Shown piece by piece: positions 34,683 to 43,237 of a stretch of 64,000 nt of DNA. Origin of the DNA: Salegentibacter holothuriorum (GTDB lineage: Bacteria > Bacteroidota > Bacteroidia > Flavobacteriales > Flavobacteriaceae); NCBI RefSeq assembly GCF_900168045.1, contig NZ_FUYY01000003.1:186001-250000 (forward strand). Reading direction: 5' to 3'. The translations under genes and the position numbers were made by a program. Within the stretch, counting starts at the first letter, position 1; every line of letters begins with the position of its first letter. The notes below the pieces were generated by a model. That model saw only the letters and a list, made by a program, of their open reading frames with translations, was not told where the DNA came from and ran no database searches.

Positions 34683-36053
34683 CTATTCTTTAAGTTTCTT
34701 AAAATATATTCTTGCGGCTTTCATAACCCTTGGAGCTAAAATTAGTGTCGAGATCATTGTTGGAATTGCCATAAGGGCAAAGAAACCATCGATGAGATTA
34801 ATCATCATACTTAAAGAAGTAGTGGCTCCCAAGAGAATACTTATAATGTAGAAATAATTATAATAATGTTTATTTTCTGCACCGGCCAAATAGGAGAGAC
34901 ATTTTGTTCCGTAGTATGAAAAAGAAAATAATGACGAAATACTAAATGCTGAAATACAAAGTAATAAAAGGTAATCTCCAACATAAGGAATGGCATCTTC
35001 AAAAGCAGCTGCAGTAAGGCTTACACCATTCACATCTGTAGTTTGCCAAATTCCCGTTACTAGAATAGCAAGTGCGGTAAGCGTGCATACTATTAAAGTA
35101 TCTATAGCCGGTCCCAGCATTGCTACAAGTCCTTCTCGTACCGGTTCTGAAGTTTTGCTGGCTCCATGAGCCATTGTAGCGGTTCCTATACCGGCTTCAT
35201 TAGAAAAAGCTCCTCTTCTTACTCCAAGAATAATTAAACCACCCAGCACGCCGCCAAGCATTGGTTCACCTTTATAATTTTCCGCAGCAAAAGCATCTGT
35301 AAATATTGATGAGAAATAATAAGGCACAACATCAAAATTCACAATTAAAATAATAATTACTGAAATAAAATAAAGCGCCACCATTGCCGGCACCAGTTTA
35401 GAAACGGTTTTGCTTATTCGTTGTAATCCACCAAGGATCACTACCGAAGTAAGAATAACCAGAATAATCCCGATAATAAGGTTGGTGCCAAAACCGGTAG
35501 GAATATTATTGGGTTCTAATAGAATGTAATTTATTGCCTGTGTGAGCTGATTTACGTTGAATACGGGTAAAGCACCAATAAGTCCCGCTACACTAAAAAA
35601 AATGGCCATAAACTTCCATTTTTTTCCAAGGCCTTCTTCAATAAAATACATTACCCCGCCTTGAATATTCCCTTGTGTATCCTTACCTCGGTACATAACA
35701 GCCAGGGTATTGGTAAAAAATTTTGTGGCCATCCCAACCACTGCACTAACCCAAAGCCAAAAAATAGCACCCGGCCCGCCCAGAGCTATAGCTACAGCTA
35801 CGCCGGCAATATTTCCCATGCCTACGGTAGAGGAAAGGGCGGTAGAAAGTGATTGAAAATGATTTATTTCCCCTGGATCATTGGGGTTGTTAAATTTTCC
35901 TCGAAGCAGGTCTAATGAATGCCCCAGGTATCTAAACGGAAGGAAATTAGATAAAATAAGCAAGTAAAATCCGCCGCCAATTAATAAAATTACCAAAGGA
36001 AGTCCCCAAACCGCTGATGCGAATTGGGAAATGAGTTCATCTAATGCATCCAT
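34683..36053 (-). CDS. Na+:alanine symporter (AGCS), standard form
   Basis: A 456-residue AGCS transporter without the periplasmic domains of the two paralogues at 7 and 13 kb. It starts directly with the short N-terminal helix (MDALDELISQFASAVWGLP) and then TM1. The family signature HFQSLSTALSSTVGMGNIAG is at about 63-82, and RRGAFSNEAGIGTATMAHGA supplies substrate and Na+ site residues. Eleven or so membrane segments are visible. It takes up alanine or glycine with sodium. It is convergent with ppx and divergent to nothing nearby; prfC lies upstream on the same strand, 103 bp away. Confidence 0.92.
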   Translation of the reverse strand: MDALDELISQFASAVWGLPLVILLIGGGFYLLILSNFLPFRYLGHSLDLLRGKFNNPNDPGEINHFQSLSTALSSTVGMGNIAGVAVAIALGGPGAIFWLWVSAVVGMATKFFTNTLAVMYRGKDTQGNIQGGVMYFIEEGLGKKWKFMAIFFSVAGLIGALPVFNVNQLTQAINYILLEPNNIPTGFGTNLIIGIILVILTSVVILGGLQRISKTVSKLVPAMVALYFISVIIILIVNFDVVPYYFSSIFTDAFAAENYKGEPMLGGVLGGLIILGVRRGAFSNEAGIGTATMAHGASKTSEPVREGLVAMLGPAIDTLIVCTLTALAILVTGIWQTTDVNGVSLTAAAFEDAIPYVGDYLLLLCISAFSISSLFSFSYYGTKCLSYLAGAENKHYYNYFYIISILLGATTSLSMMINLIDGFFALMAIPTMISTLILAPRVMKAARIYFKKLKE

Positions 36054-36156
36054 AAAACCTTAATTACGCCGAAAATATATGAAATTAAGTCCTATCTAAC
36101 ACAGCACATTAATAGGTTTCTTTTCGCTTATTGCTTATTGTTTTAGAATCAGACGC

Positions 36157-37746
36157 TTAGAATTCTGAAGTAAAATGAAATTTAATATTCGGATATTTAT
36201 CGCGGGTCATTTGCAAGGAAAATTGAGAGTCTGCTAAAAATACCAATTGTCCTTTTTTATCTTTGGCCAGATATTTTGATTTTAACCTTTTGAAATCTTT
36301 AAATTCTTCGCTTTTTTCGTCTTCGGCTTCAATCCAGGTGGCTTTGTAAACATTTAGATTTTCGTAAGTACATTTAGCACCGTATTCGTGTTCTAACCTA
36401 TATTGAATAACTTCAAACTGAAGCGCCCCAACGGTTCCAATAATTTTTCTTCCGTTTAACTCCAGCGTAAAAAGTTGAGCAACCCCTTCATCCATCAACT
36501 GGTCAACTCCTTTAGCGAGCTGTTTTGATTTCATAGGGTCGGCGTTGTTGATATATCTAAAATGCTCCGGAGAGAAACTTGGAATTCCGCGGTAATTTAA
36601 ATTTTCACCTTCCGTAAGTGTGTCACCAATTTTAAAATTTCCGGTATCATGCAATCCAACAATGTCTCCCGGAAACGAAACGTCTACAATTTCTTTTCTT
36701 TCAGCAAAGAAGGCATTAGGGCTGGAAAACTTAAGGTTTTTATTATGTCTTACGTGCAGATAAGCTTTATTTCGCTCAAACTTTCCGGAAACAATTTTTA
36801 TAAAGGCTAATCTGTCGCGGTGTTTAGGATCCATATTTGCGTGAATCTTAAAAACGAAACCGGTAAACTTTTCTTCATCTGGTTTTACCAGGCGTTCTTC
36901 ACTTTCTTTGGGTCTTGGAGTAGGTGCAATATTAATAAAGCAATCTAACAATTCCCGAACCCCAAAATTATTTAAAGCTGAACCAAAAAACACGGGTTGC
37001 AAGCGACCTTCCAAATAAGCTTCTTTATCAAATTCAGGATAAACACCTTGAGCAAGTTCCAATTCTTCTCTTAAATTTTCAGCAGCATCATCTCCAATTA
37101 ATTCATCTAATTCATTAGAAGTTAAATCAGAAATTTCAATAGTATCTTCTATATCCTTTTTAGGATCACCGGTAAATAGGTTTACATTCTTTTCCCAAAT
37201 ATTATAGATTCCCTTAAAGTCGTAGCCCATTCCAATTGGGTAGCTTAGTGGAGTGACGGTAAGATTTAATTTTTGTTCAATCTCATCAAGTAATTCAAAT
37301 GCATCTTTACCTTCCCTGTCCATTTTATTGATAAAAACAATCATTGGGATGTTTCGCATTCTACAAACTTCCACGAGTTTTTCAGTTTGTTCCTCTACAC
37401 CTTTAGCAACATCTATCACCACAATCACACTATCAACAGCGGTTAAAGTTCTAAAAGTATCTTCAGCAAAGTCCTTGTGTCCCGGGGTATCCAGGATATT
37501 GATTTTTATATCTCTATATTCAAAAGCTAAAACCGAAGTCGCTACCGAAATTCCCCTTTGGCGTTCAATTTCCATAAAGTCACTGGTCGCGCCTTTTTTG
37601 ATTTTATTAGATTTTACCGCACCCGCTTCTTGAATTGCACCACCAAAAAGCAGCAATTTTTCGGTAAGCGTGGTTTTACCCGCGTCGGGGTGGGAAATAA
37701 TTCCAAAGGTTCTTCTTCGTTTTAGTTCTTTTTGAAAACTCTTCAT
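36157..37746 (-). CDS. prfC: Peptide chain release factor 3
   Basis: A 529-residue translational GTPase. G1 is [14 protein letters not shown]2 is in [12 protein letters not shown]3 is [16 protein letters not shown], and G4 is NKMDREGKD. Length, [15 protein letters not shown] and the C-terminal [14 protein letters not shown] region identify RF3 rather than EF-G. RF3 recycles RF1/RF2 after peptide release. It is monocistronic in appearance. A CAAAAGTA sequence (reverse -7 box) lies at 37851-37858, about 105 bases upstream of the start, but its -33 partner is not clear. Confidence 0.95.
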   Translation of the reverse strand: MKSFQKELKRRRTFGIISHPDAGKTTLTEKLLLFGGAIQEAGAVKSNKIKKGATSDFMEIERQRGISVATSVLAFEYRDIKINILDTPGHKDFAEDTFRTLTAVDSVIVVIDVAKGVEEQTEKLVEVCRMRNIPMIVFINKMDREGKDAFELLDEIEQKLNLTVTPLSYPIGMGYDFKGIYNIWEKNVNLFTGDPKKDIEDTIEISDLTSNELDELIGDDAAENLREELELAQGVYPEFDKEAYLEGRLQPVFFGSALNNFGVRELLDCFINIAPTPRPKESEERLVKPDEEKFTGFVFKIHANMDPKHRDRLAFIKIVSGKFERNKAYLHVRHNKNLKFSSPNAFFAERKEIVDVSFPGDIVGLHDTGNFKIGDTLTEGENLNYRGIPSFSPEHFRYINNADPMKSKQLAKGVDQLMDEGVAQLFTLELNGRKIIGTVGALQFEVIQYRLEHEYGAKCTYENLNVYKATWIEAEDEKSEEFKDFKRLKSKYLAKDKKGQLVFLADSQFSLQMTRDKYPNIKFHFTSEF

Positions 37747-37976
37747 CTATAAAAATATTAACGGGCCTCCTGTTTACTGTATAGTAAAGCTTAGAAAACC
37801 TTTATGGTAAATGCTAATTACCGGAGTTTACTCCAAATAATTCAGAGCTGCAAAAGTACTATTATTTTGAGGAAAATTAAGGATTATTTAAAAGCGCCTT
37901 TTATAAAACACCTGAAGGGGTTATCAAAAAAATCTTAAAAACTTTAAGCTTTGAAAACATTCATTATTTTTACATT

Positions 37977-39575
37977 ATGGGGCAATTTCTTAAAAGAATA
38001 ATGGTTTTTTGGGCCATTTCATTAATGGGTTTAACTTTTTATGGTCAGTCTGGGAAGCATCAAATAGCTAAGGGTGCTTACGTGATTAATATGGGGGTTA
38101 GCCCACAAACCGCAGAAAACTCTTTACAGGCTTATGGGTTGATCTATAGCTTGTTGAAATATGAGAAGATTGAAGTTAAATGGATCATTAAAACTGATAA
38201 AATAAAAGACGGGGCAGATTTCACCTACCGTGATACTGCTTTTAGGGGAGGCACATTTATTATTCCGGTTTCTTATATAACTACTGATGTAAAGAAATTA
38301 ATTGCTGCATGGGAAGAAAAAGGAGTTGTTGGATTGTATATAGAGGAATCTATTCTAGTTCCAGTTTTTACCAATTTGTCTATAGCCCCTCAATGGACCT
38401 TAGATAGGGAAAATGGCTATATTGCTTTGCCTTTTTTTAAAGCTGCTGGAATCCCTGCGAAGGCTTATGGCGGAAGTAATAGAGAGAAGTGGAAAAGACC
38501 TGAAGATCTTGGGGTGTGTGATGATATTTTTGTGATGCCCCATGCAGATCCCGGATTTAATTCTCATAAAAACCTTTATGTTTGGAATCGTAAATATAAA
38601 GGAGCAATTTGGGCAGGTTGCCATGCAGTTAGTATCTTAGAAAATCTTACCGGGAAAATAAAACTTGAAGATAGTGATAGCACTTCATTTATTCAGTTAA
38701 ATTTTTTAAGTGCCGGGTTTCCGGGAGCTCAAAGTGCCGGTTTAATTCCGTATAGAGAGCATAGTCACGGGACACCACCTTTTCAAAATTCACTACCGGC
38801 AGATCCGGTTGCCCAGTATATTGGTAGCCCAGATAAAGCGCACTTAAATGGTTCTGAAAGAATTTTTCTTCCGAAGAAAATAAACAGGTGGCGCAGGGGA
38901 ACAAAGAAAATAGTAATAGATGCTGATGCGCCAGATATTCCTGAAATTTCTGAAGATACTGCAGTCATTACAGCTTATGGACACGCTTATGGAAATACCA
39001 AAAACGGTCTGGTGATGTACCAGTCAGGACATAGTATTTACGGTAGAAACCCTGAGAATATTGCAGCTATAAGAGCCTTTTTTAACTGGAGTTTCTATGC
39101 GACAGAAGTAAAAAGAAGAGAAAATGCATTGGAATTTAGAGATAGAAGAGGTGTGCCAATAGTTGATACTAAAGTTGGGGACGATCTTACTGCGGCCTTA
39201 AAATTAAGCCCCATCCATTTTGATCTTGATAAAGCTGAAATTAGAATTAATGACAAACCGGCTTTAGATAGTATTGCCAATTTTATGAAAGATTATCCTG
39301 CTCTCTTGCTGGATATAAGATCACACACCGATAGCAGGGCGAATGATGCATATAACTTAAAACTTTCTGAAAGGAGGGTTAAGACTACCACTGAATATTT
39401 AATTGAACAAGGCGTTTCCGGTTCGCGTATTACGGGAAGAGGTTATGGCGAAACAGAATTGACTAATCCCTGTGGAAATAATACCGGATGCACTGAAACA
39501 GAGCATAAGAAAAACAGGCGATCAGAATTTATTTTAAGCATAGATTGTGATATATATTCTCAAAAAAGGTTTTAG
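37977..39575 (+). CDS. Secreted OmpA-family protein with a large N-terminal domain
   Basis: A 532-residue protein with a signal peptide (1-23, IMVFWAISLMGLTFYGQ). About 405-525 is an OmpA/MotB peptidoglycan-binding domain (IHFDLDKAEIRINDKPALDSIA, then DIRSHTDSRANDAYNLKLSERR, GRGYGETELTNPC and NRRSEFIL). The roughly 370-residue N-terminal region (VINMGVSPQTAENSLQAYGL, VKWIIKTDKIKDGADFTYRD, GGTFIIPVSYI) resembles a domain I recall at the start of large secreted adhesins in Flavobacteria. It would tie that domain to the cell wall. The ATG at 37977 starts the signal peptide. Function is unknown; anchoring is inferred. Confidence 0.78.
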   Translation: MGQFLKRIMVFWAISLMGLTFYGQSGKHQIAKGAYVINMGVSPQTAENSLQAYGLIYSLLKYEKIEVKWIIKTDKIKDGADFTYRDTAFRGGTFIIPVSYITTDVKKLIAAWEEKGVVGLYIEESILVPVFTNLSIAPQWTLDRENGYIALPFFKAAGIPAKAYGGSNREKWKRPEDLGVCDDIFVMPHADPGFNSHKNLYVWNRKYKGAIWAGCHAVSILENLTGKIKLEDSDSTSFIQLNFLSAGFPGAQSAGLIPYREHSHGTPPFQNSLPADPVAQYIGSPDKAHLNGSERIFLPKKINRWRRGTKKIVIDADAPDIPEISEDTAVITAYGHAYGNTKNGLVMYQSGHSIYGRNPENIAAIRAFFNWSFYATEVKRRENALEFRDRRGVPIVDTKVGDDLTAALKLSPIHFDLDKAEIRINDKPALDSIANFMKDYPALLLDIRSHTDSRANDAYNLKLSERRVKTTTEYLIEQGVSGSRITGRGYGETELTNPCGNNTGCTETEHKKNRRSEFILSIDCDIYSQKRF

Positions 39576-39588
39576 TTAATTTTTATAG

Positions 39589-39682
39589 TTTTACTCGATA
39601 ATCGAGATTAAATGCTCCGAGGCTTGCCTCGAAATCAGATTATATTTTCCAATAACAATGCTTCGTGAGCTTGCTCCGAAGT
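39589..39682. repeat. Dispersed hairpin repeat family 2, copy 2
   Basis: The same order as copy 1: CTCGAT-a-ATCGAG palindrome, then CGAGGC-tt-GCCTCG (perfect here; one mismatch in copy 1), an unrelated AT-rich middle, and CGTGAGCTTGCTCCG. It lies between the OmpA-family gene and the idi promoter. Confidence 0.75.
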
Positions 39683-39722
39683 TTTTTACTGTAATTGCAA
39701 CATAATTTTAGGAAATGTGGAT

Positions 39723-39754
39723 TTGTATAACCCACATTTCATTTCGTACATTTG
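39723..39754 (+). promoter_or_regulatory. Promoter of the idi operon
   Basis: TTG at 39723-39725, a 21-nt spacer and TACATTTG at 39747-39754. The ATG at 39771 follows by 16 nt. This argues against the in-frame upstream start at 39717. Confidence 0.65.
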
Positions 39755-39770
39755 GCAATCAAAGAAAAAA

Positions 39771-40289
39771 ATGGGAACAGATAACGTAGTATTAGTTAAC
39801 GAGAAAGGCGAGCAAATTGGCCTAATGGAAAAGATAGAGGCACATGAAAAAGCTTTGTTGCACCTGGCATTTTCAGTCTTTGTTTTTAATGAAAAAAATG
39901 AGTTGATGATCCAGCAGCGAGCGCATTCTAAATATCATTCTCCAGGTTTATGGACCAATACTTGTTGCAGTCACCAGCGGGAAGGAGAAAGCAATGTTGC
40001 TGCCGGGAAAAGGAGGCTTCACGAAGAAATGGGCTTTAGTACCGAATTAAAGGAGGTGATGAATTTTATTTATAAAGCTCCTTTTGATAACGGACTTACA
40101 GAACATGAATTCGATTATATTCTAATTGGAAACTACGAAGATGACCCTAAGCCCAATCCTGATGAAGTGGCCAACTGGAAATGGATGAGCCTGGGTGAAA
40201 TAAAATCTGATATGGAGGTAAACCCAGGGGTCTATACTGAATGGTTTAAGATTATTTTCGATAAATATTATACAAGTATTCAAAAATGA
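39771..40289 (+). CDS. idi: Isopentenyl-diphosphate delta-isomerase, type I
   Basis: A 172-residue Nudix-fold isomerase from the ATG at 39771 (MGTDNVVLVNEKGEQIG). The active-site segment is LWTNTCCSHQREGE with catalytic Cys66, and the Nudix-like helix is GKRRLHEEMGFSTEL; the second catalytic Glu lies in the EHEFDYIL region. It interconverts IPP and DMAPP for isoprenoids (quinones, undecaprenyl, carotenoids). The residue after SH is Gln where Pro is usual. Its stop codon overlaps the ATG of the next gene (ATGA), so the operon is idi, PTPS/queD, bcp. Confidence 0.92.
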   Translation: MGTDNVVLVNEKGEQIGLMEKIEAHEKALLHLAFSVFVFNEKNELMIQQRAHSKYHSPGLWTNTCCSHQREGESNVAAGKRRLHEEMGFSTELKEVMNFIYKAPFDNGLTEHEFDYILIGNYEDDPKPNPDEVANWKWMSLGEIKSDMEVNPGVYTEWFKIIFDKYYTSIQK

Positions 40290-40696
40290 GGTTAAGTGTA
40301 CATAGAAAGGCTCATTTTAATGCGGCGCATCGTCTTTACCGTAAAGATTGGAGCGATGAAAAAAACCTGGAAGTTTTTGGGAAATGTAGCAATCCTCATT
40401 ATCACGGGCATAACTACGATTTAATAGTAACCGTGACCGGTGAAATAGATCCTGAAACCGGTTTTGTAATGGACTTAAAGCGACTTAAAGATCTTATTTA
40501 CGAAGAAGTGGAAGTGCCTTTTGACCATAAGAACCTAAACGAAGAGGTGGCTCCTTTTGATGAACTTAATCCTACTGCCGAAAATATTACCGTAGTGATT
40601 TGGAATAAAATTAGGGCAAAATTAAGGCCTGAACTTGATTTGGAAATCACATTATACGAGACTCCAAGAAATTACGTAACCTATAAAGGAGAATAG
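40286..40696 (+). CDS. queD: 6-pyruvoyltetrahydropterin synthase / QueD family protein
   Basis: A 136-residue enzyme of the T-fold family. Zinc ligands are His15 (FNAAHRLY), His40 and His42 (CSNPHYHGHNY); the nearby Cys34 matches the catalytic Cys. PTAENITVVIW and the C-terminal LYETPRNYVTYKGE complete the signature. The sequence (GEIDPETGFVMDLKRLKDLI, DHKNLNEEV) is close to the eukaryotic-type PTPS pattern, so it may act on dihydroneopterin triphosphate to give either a pterin or the queuosine precursor. Other queuosine genes are absent, so the choice is open. It overlaps idi by four bases and abuts bcp with no gap. Confidence 0.83.
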   Translation: MRLSVHRKAHFNAAHRLYRKDWSDEKNLEVFGKCSNPHYHGHNYDLIVTVTGEIDPETGFVMDLKRLKDLIYEEVEVPFDHKNLNEEVAPFDELNPTAENITVVIWNKIRAKLRPELDLEITLYETPRNYVTYKGE

Positions 40697-41155
40697 ATGG
40701 CACTTAAAATTGGCGACAAATTACCGAGATTGACTTTGAAGGATCAGGAGGGAGAGAACTATCATTTTTCCAGACTTGAAGATAAGGCGTTGGTTATATT
40801 TTTCTATCCCAAAGATTTTACTCCAGGCTGTACTAAAGAAGCTTGTAGTTTTAGAGATCACTATGAAGAATTTCAGGATTTGGGAGCTGAGGTAATTGGA
40901 ATAAGTACCGATAATGAAAATTCTCATAAAAAGTTTGCTTCAAAATATAAGCTTCCCTTTATTTTACTATCTGATAAGGAAAAACGAGCTCGAAAAGCTT
41001 TTGGTGTAAAACCGGGTTTACTTGGTTTGCTTCCGGGAAGAGAAACATTTGTATTTGATAAGGATAAGAAATTAATTCATAGATTCAATAGTATGGGGGC
41101 TTCACAGCACATTCCCGAAGCACTTAATTCCTTAAAGAAAATTCAGGAAAAATAA
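40697..41155 (+). CDS. bcp: Peroxiredoxin of the BCP/PrxQ type
   Basis: A 152-residue thiol peroxidase. The motif is FFYPKDFTPGCTKEACSFRD with peroxidatic Cys45 and resolving Cys50, the PrxQ spacing. It reduces hydrogen and organic peroxides using thioredoxin. The stop of the preceding gene is directly followed by this ATG, so it is the last gene of the idi operon. No signal peptide is visible; it is cytoplasmic. Confidence 0.93.
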   Translation: MALKIGDKLPRLTLKDQEGENYHFSRLEDKALVIFFYPKDFTPGCTKEACSFRDHYEEFQDLGAEVIGISTDNENSHKKFASKYKLPFILLSDKEKRARKAFGVKPGLLGLLPGRETFVFDKDKKLIHRFNSMGASQHIPEALNSLKKIQEK

Positions 41156-41219
41156 TTTTTAGGAATGAGGTTATTTGTATTGAAAAATAACCTAAATTCG
41201 CAGCCGAAATTTAAGCGAT

Positions 41220-41483
41220 ATGGCAAGTAAAAGATTATTAAAAAGAGATGTGAATTATGTAATGGGAGACATTATTGATGCCGCATACATACATCAAATG
41301 GCTAACCCTGAAGACGCATCTAAAACTGAAGCGATTGTAGATGAAGCTATTTCAAATTTTGACGAATTGATCACTAAGATCAACCAAAAAGATGTTGAGA
41401 ATAAAAAACAACATTTTAAAGCAATAGAAAAAGAGTTGGAAGTAAAGGCTGAAGCTCTTATCGCGAAGATCAACGCGCTATAA
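41220..41483 (+). CDS. Conserved hypothetical alpha-helical protein
   Basis: An 87-residue cytoplasmic protein, MASKRLLKRDVNYVMGDIID followed by a long helical region (DELITKINQKDVENKKQHFKAIEKELEVKAEALIAKINA) that could be coiled-coil. Similar small proteins occur widely in Flavobacteria, but I know no function. It precedes tRNA-Thr copy 2 by 9 nt and could share a transcript with it. Confidence 0.75.
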   Translation: MASKRLLKRDVNYVMGDIIDAAYIHQMANPEDASKTEAIVDEAISNFDELITKINQKDVENKKQHFKAIEKELEVKAEALIAKINAL

Positions 41484-41492
41484 AAATTACTG

Positions 41493-41566
41493 GCCGATGT
41501 AGCTCAGCTGGCTAGAGCAGCTGATTTGTAATCAGCAGGTCGTGGGTTCGAGTCCCTCCATCGGCT
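41493..41566 (+). tRNA. tRNA-Thr (anticodon UGU), copy 2
   Basis: Identical over all 74 bases to the gene at 18991-19064. It lies 9 nt after the small helical gene and is followed by its own terminator. Confidence 0.95.
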
Positions 41567-41574
41567 CTTAATTG

Positions 41575-41603
41575 AAACCTCTCATTTTTTGAGAGGTTTT
41601 TTT
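41575..41603 (+). terminator. Terminator after tRNA-Thr copy 2
   Basis: AAACCTCTCA-ttttt-TGAGAGGTTT is a perfect 10-bp stem ending in a T7 run. Confidence 0.9.
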
Positions 41604-41661
41604 ATGCATTATAATGAGGGGCGAGAAGCTTGTCCTGACGGGCAATTATAATAGGAGTAGG

Positions 41662-41715
41662 GAGTCTCTATATGAACTATTAATTGAAATTTCTCATTCT
41701 TTTAGAAGTTTTTTT
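41662..41715 (+). pseudogene. Decayed copy of the tRNA-Thr 3' end plus terminator
   Basis: These 54 bases align without gaps to 41550-41603 (T-arm and acceptor 3' strand of tRNA-Thr plus terminator), with 42 matches; more than half of the changes are transitions. The terminator hairpin still folds. It looks like the remnant of a tandem tRNA copy. A 62-codon open frame crossing this area is not a gene. Confidence 0.6.
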
Positions 41716-41793
41716 CAAACTTGGAAAAGCATAAAATCAATATCAGCCAATATATTAAAGTTCCAGAATTCAGGAAATCAGCGAAAACACAGA

Positions 41794-43068
41794 TTATTCT
41801 GAAGTTGAGGCCTCATATTGAAGTTTTTCCACCTTTGATTTAGCTTTTTGAATGCTTCTGTTTAATAATATACTAATAATAAGAGCTATAATGATGAGTG
41901 CGGTGAATACATAAAATACCGGAATATAACTTCCTGTTCTTGTATAAATTTGGGAAACCAGGGTGGGGCCAATAAGTCCGCCTAAAGACCAGGTAGTTAA
42001 TAGATAACCGTGAATGGCACCAAGTTCTTTAGTTCCGAAGAGGTCGCCTATAAAAGCCGGCAGATTAGAAAATCCGCCACCGTAGCAACTTACCACTAGA
42101 AAGATAAAAATTTGGAAGATAAATGCACTTGTGATAATTGGCAGTGTAATGAATGCAGCTAGCTGAATAATAAAGAAAATAATAAAGACCTTAGGTCGCG
42201 AAATATAATCTGAAGCTGCAGCCCAGCCCAATCTACCTCCACCATTAAATACACCCATAAGTCCTACCATAGTAGCAGCTGCCCCGGCCGATAAGCCTAC
42301 AATGTTTTGTGCCATTGGTGAAGCTACCGAGATCATCATAATGCCCGCGCTGGTGTTTATAAGCATCATAGTCCATAGCATCCAAAAATGTTTGGTCTTA
42401 ACTGCTTCTCCTGAAGTTGCCTGGGTTAAATCTTTTTTAATTTTCCTGGTTCCGGCTTTTACAGCTTCCTTCATTCTGGCAGGCATCCAATCTTTTGGTG
42501 GCGGTGCGATATAAGATGCGCCAAGTATCATAAGAATAAAATAGGAGGCTCCCAGAATATAAAAGGTATAGCTTATACCTATAGATTCTATTAAACTTGC
42601 TGCTACAGGTGCGGTTATTAAAGCGCCGGTACCAAAACCAAGTACAGCCATTCCTGTTGCCAGGCCACGTTTATCTGGAAACCATTTTACTAATGTAGAA
42701 ACCGGAGCTATATAACCAATTCCCAGCCCGAGTCCACTCAATAGACCGTATGATAATAGAAATCCTGTTAAGGAATCCATCGAAATAGCGAAACCTGAAC
42801 CTGCCTGTCCCAGGCTAAATAGAGCAGCTGCAAGCATTGCCGATTTTCTTGGGCCACTTCTCTCTACAAATTTTCCGAATAATGCTGCGGAACCTCCACC
42901 GAGAACCATCATAATTGTAAATGCGGTGGTAACCGAAGCCATAGACCAGCCTTTAGTTTCAACCAGAGGTTGCGTATAGACGCTGTAAGCATAAGCCGCA
43001 CCAATAGAAATATGAATAAAAACTGCTGATGCTGCAATGAACCATCGGTTTTTTGTGGAATCGTTCAT
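41794..43068 (-). CDS. OFA-family MFS transporter (oxalate/formate-antiporter-like)
   Basis: A 424-residue MFS protein with 12 membrane segments. The N-terminal TM1 region, FIHISIGAAYAYSVYTQPLV, and the loop RSGPRKSAMLAAALFSLGQA are typical of the oxalate/formate antiporter (OFA) family. Substrates in this family vary widely (oxalate, lactate, others), so none is assigned. It carries a central cytoplasmic loop (about 190-225) rich in Lys. It is monocistronic with a 170-bp upstream gap to the DUF4369 gene that contains that gene's terminator. Confidence 0.85.
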   Translation of the reverse strand: MNDSTKNRWFIAASAVFIHISIGAAYAYSVYTQPLVETKGWSMASVTTAFTIMMVLGGGSAALFGKFVERSGPRKSAMLAAALFSLGQAGSGFAISMDSLTGFLLSYGLLSGLGLGIGYIAPVSTLVKWFPDKRGLATGMAVLGFGTGALITAPVAASLIESIGISYTFYILGASYFILMILGASYIAPPPKDWMPARMKEAVKAGTRKIKKDLTQATSGEAVKTKHFWMLWTMMLINTSAGIMMISVASPMAQNIVGLSAGAAATMVGLMGVFNGGGRLGWAAASDYISRPKVFIIFFIIQLAAFITLPIITSAFIFQIFIFLVVSCYGGGFSNLPAFIGDLFGTKELGAIHGYLLTTWSLGGLIGPTLVSQIYTRTGSYIPVFYVFTALIIIALIISILLNRSIQKAKSKVEKLQYEASTSE

Positions 43069-43181
43069 TTATAAGGGATTTTTTAAAATTATCACACCAT
43101 GGTATTGGATGTGTAACAAGTATAAGTTTTTATTGCTGAAATTCATATAAATTAATTTAAATACTGCGAATTAAGGAATAA

Positions 43182-43214
43182 AAAAAGCCTGTAATTTTTA
43201 ATTACAGGCTTTTT
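43182..43214 (-). terminator. Terminator of the DUF4369 gene
   Basis: A perfect 14-bp inverted repeat, AAAAAGCCTGTAAT-tttta-ATTACAGGCTTTTT, 23 bp after the stop on the minus strand, with T-runs on either strand. Confidence 0.9.
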
Positions 43215-43237
43215 AGTTTTCAAAAATAAATGCTGAA

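Noticed and set aside
41614-41802. A 62-codon open frame after tRNA-Thr copy 2
   Set aside because: It runs across the decayed tRNA/terminator copy and into the convergent transporter gene, and the protein has no family character.
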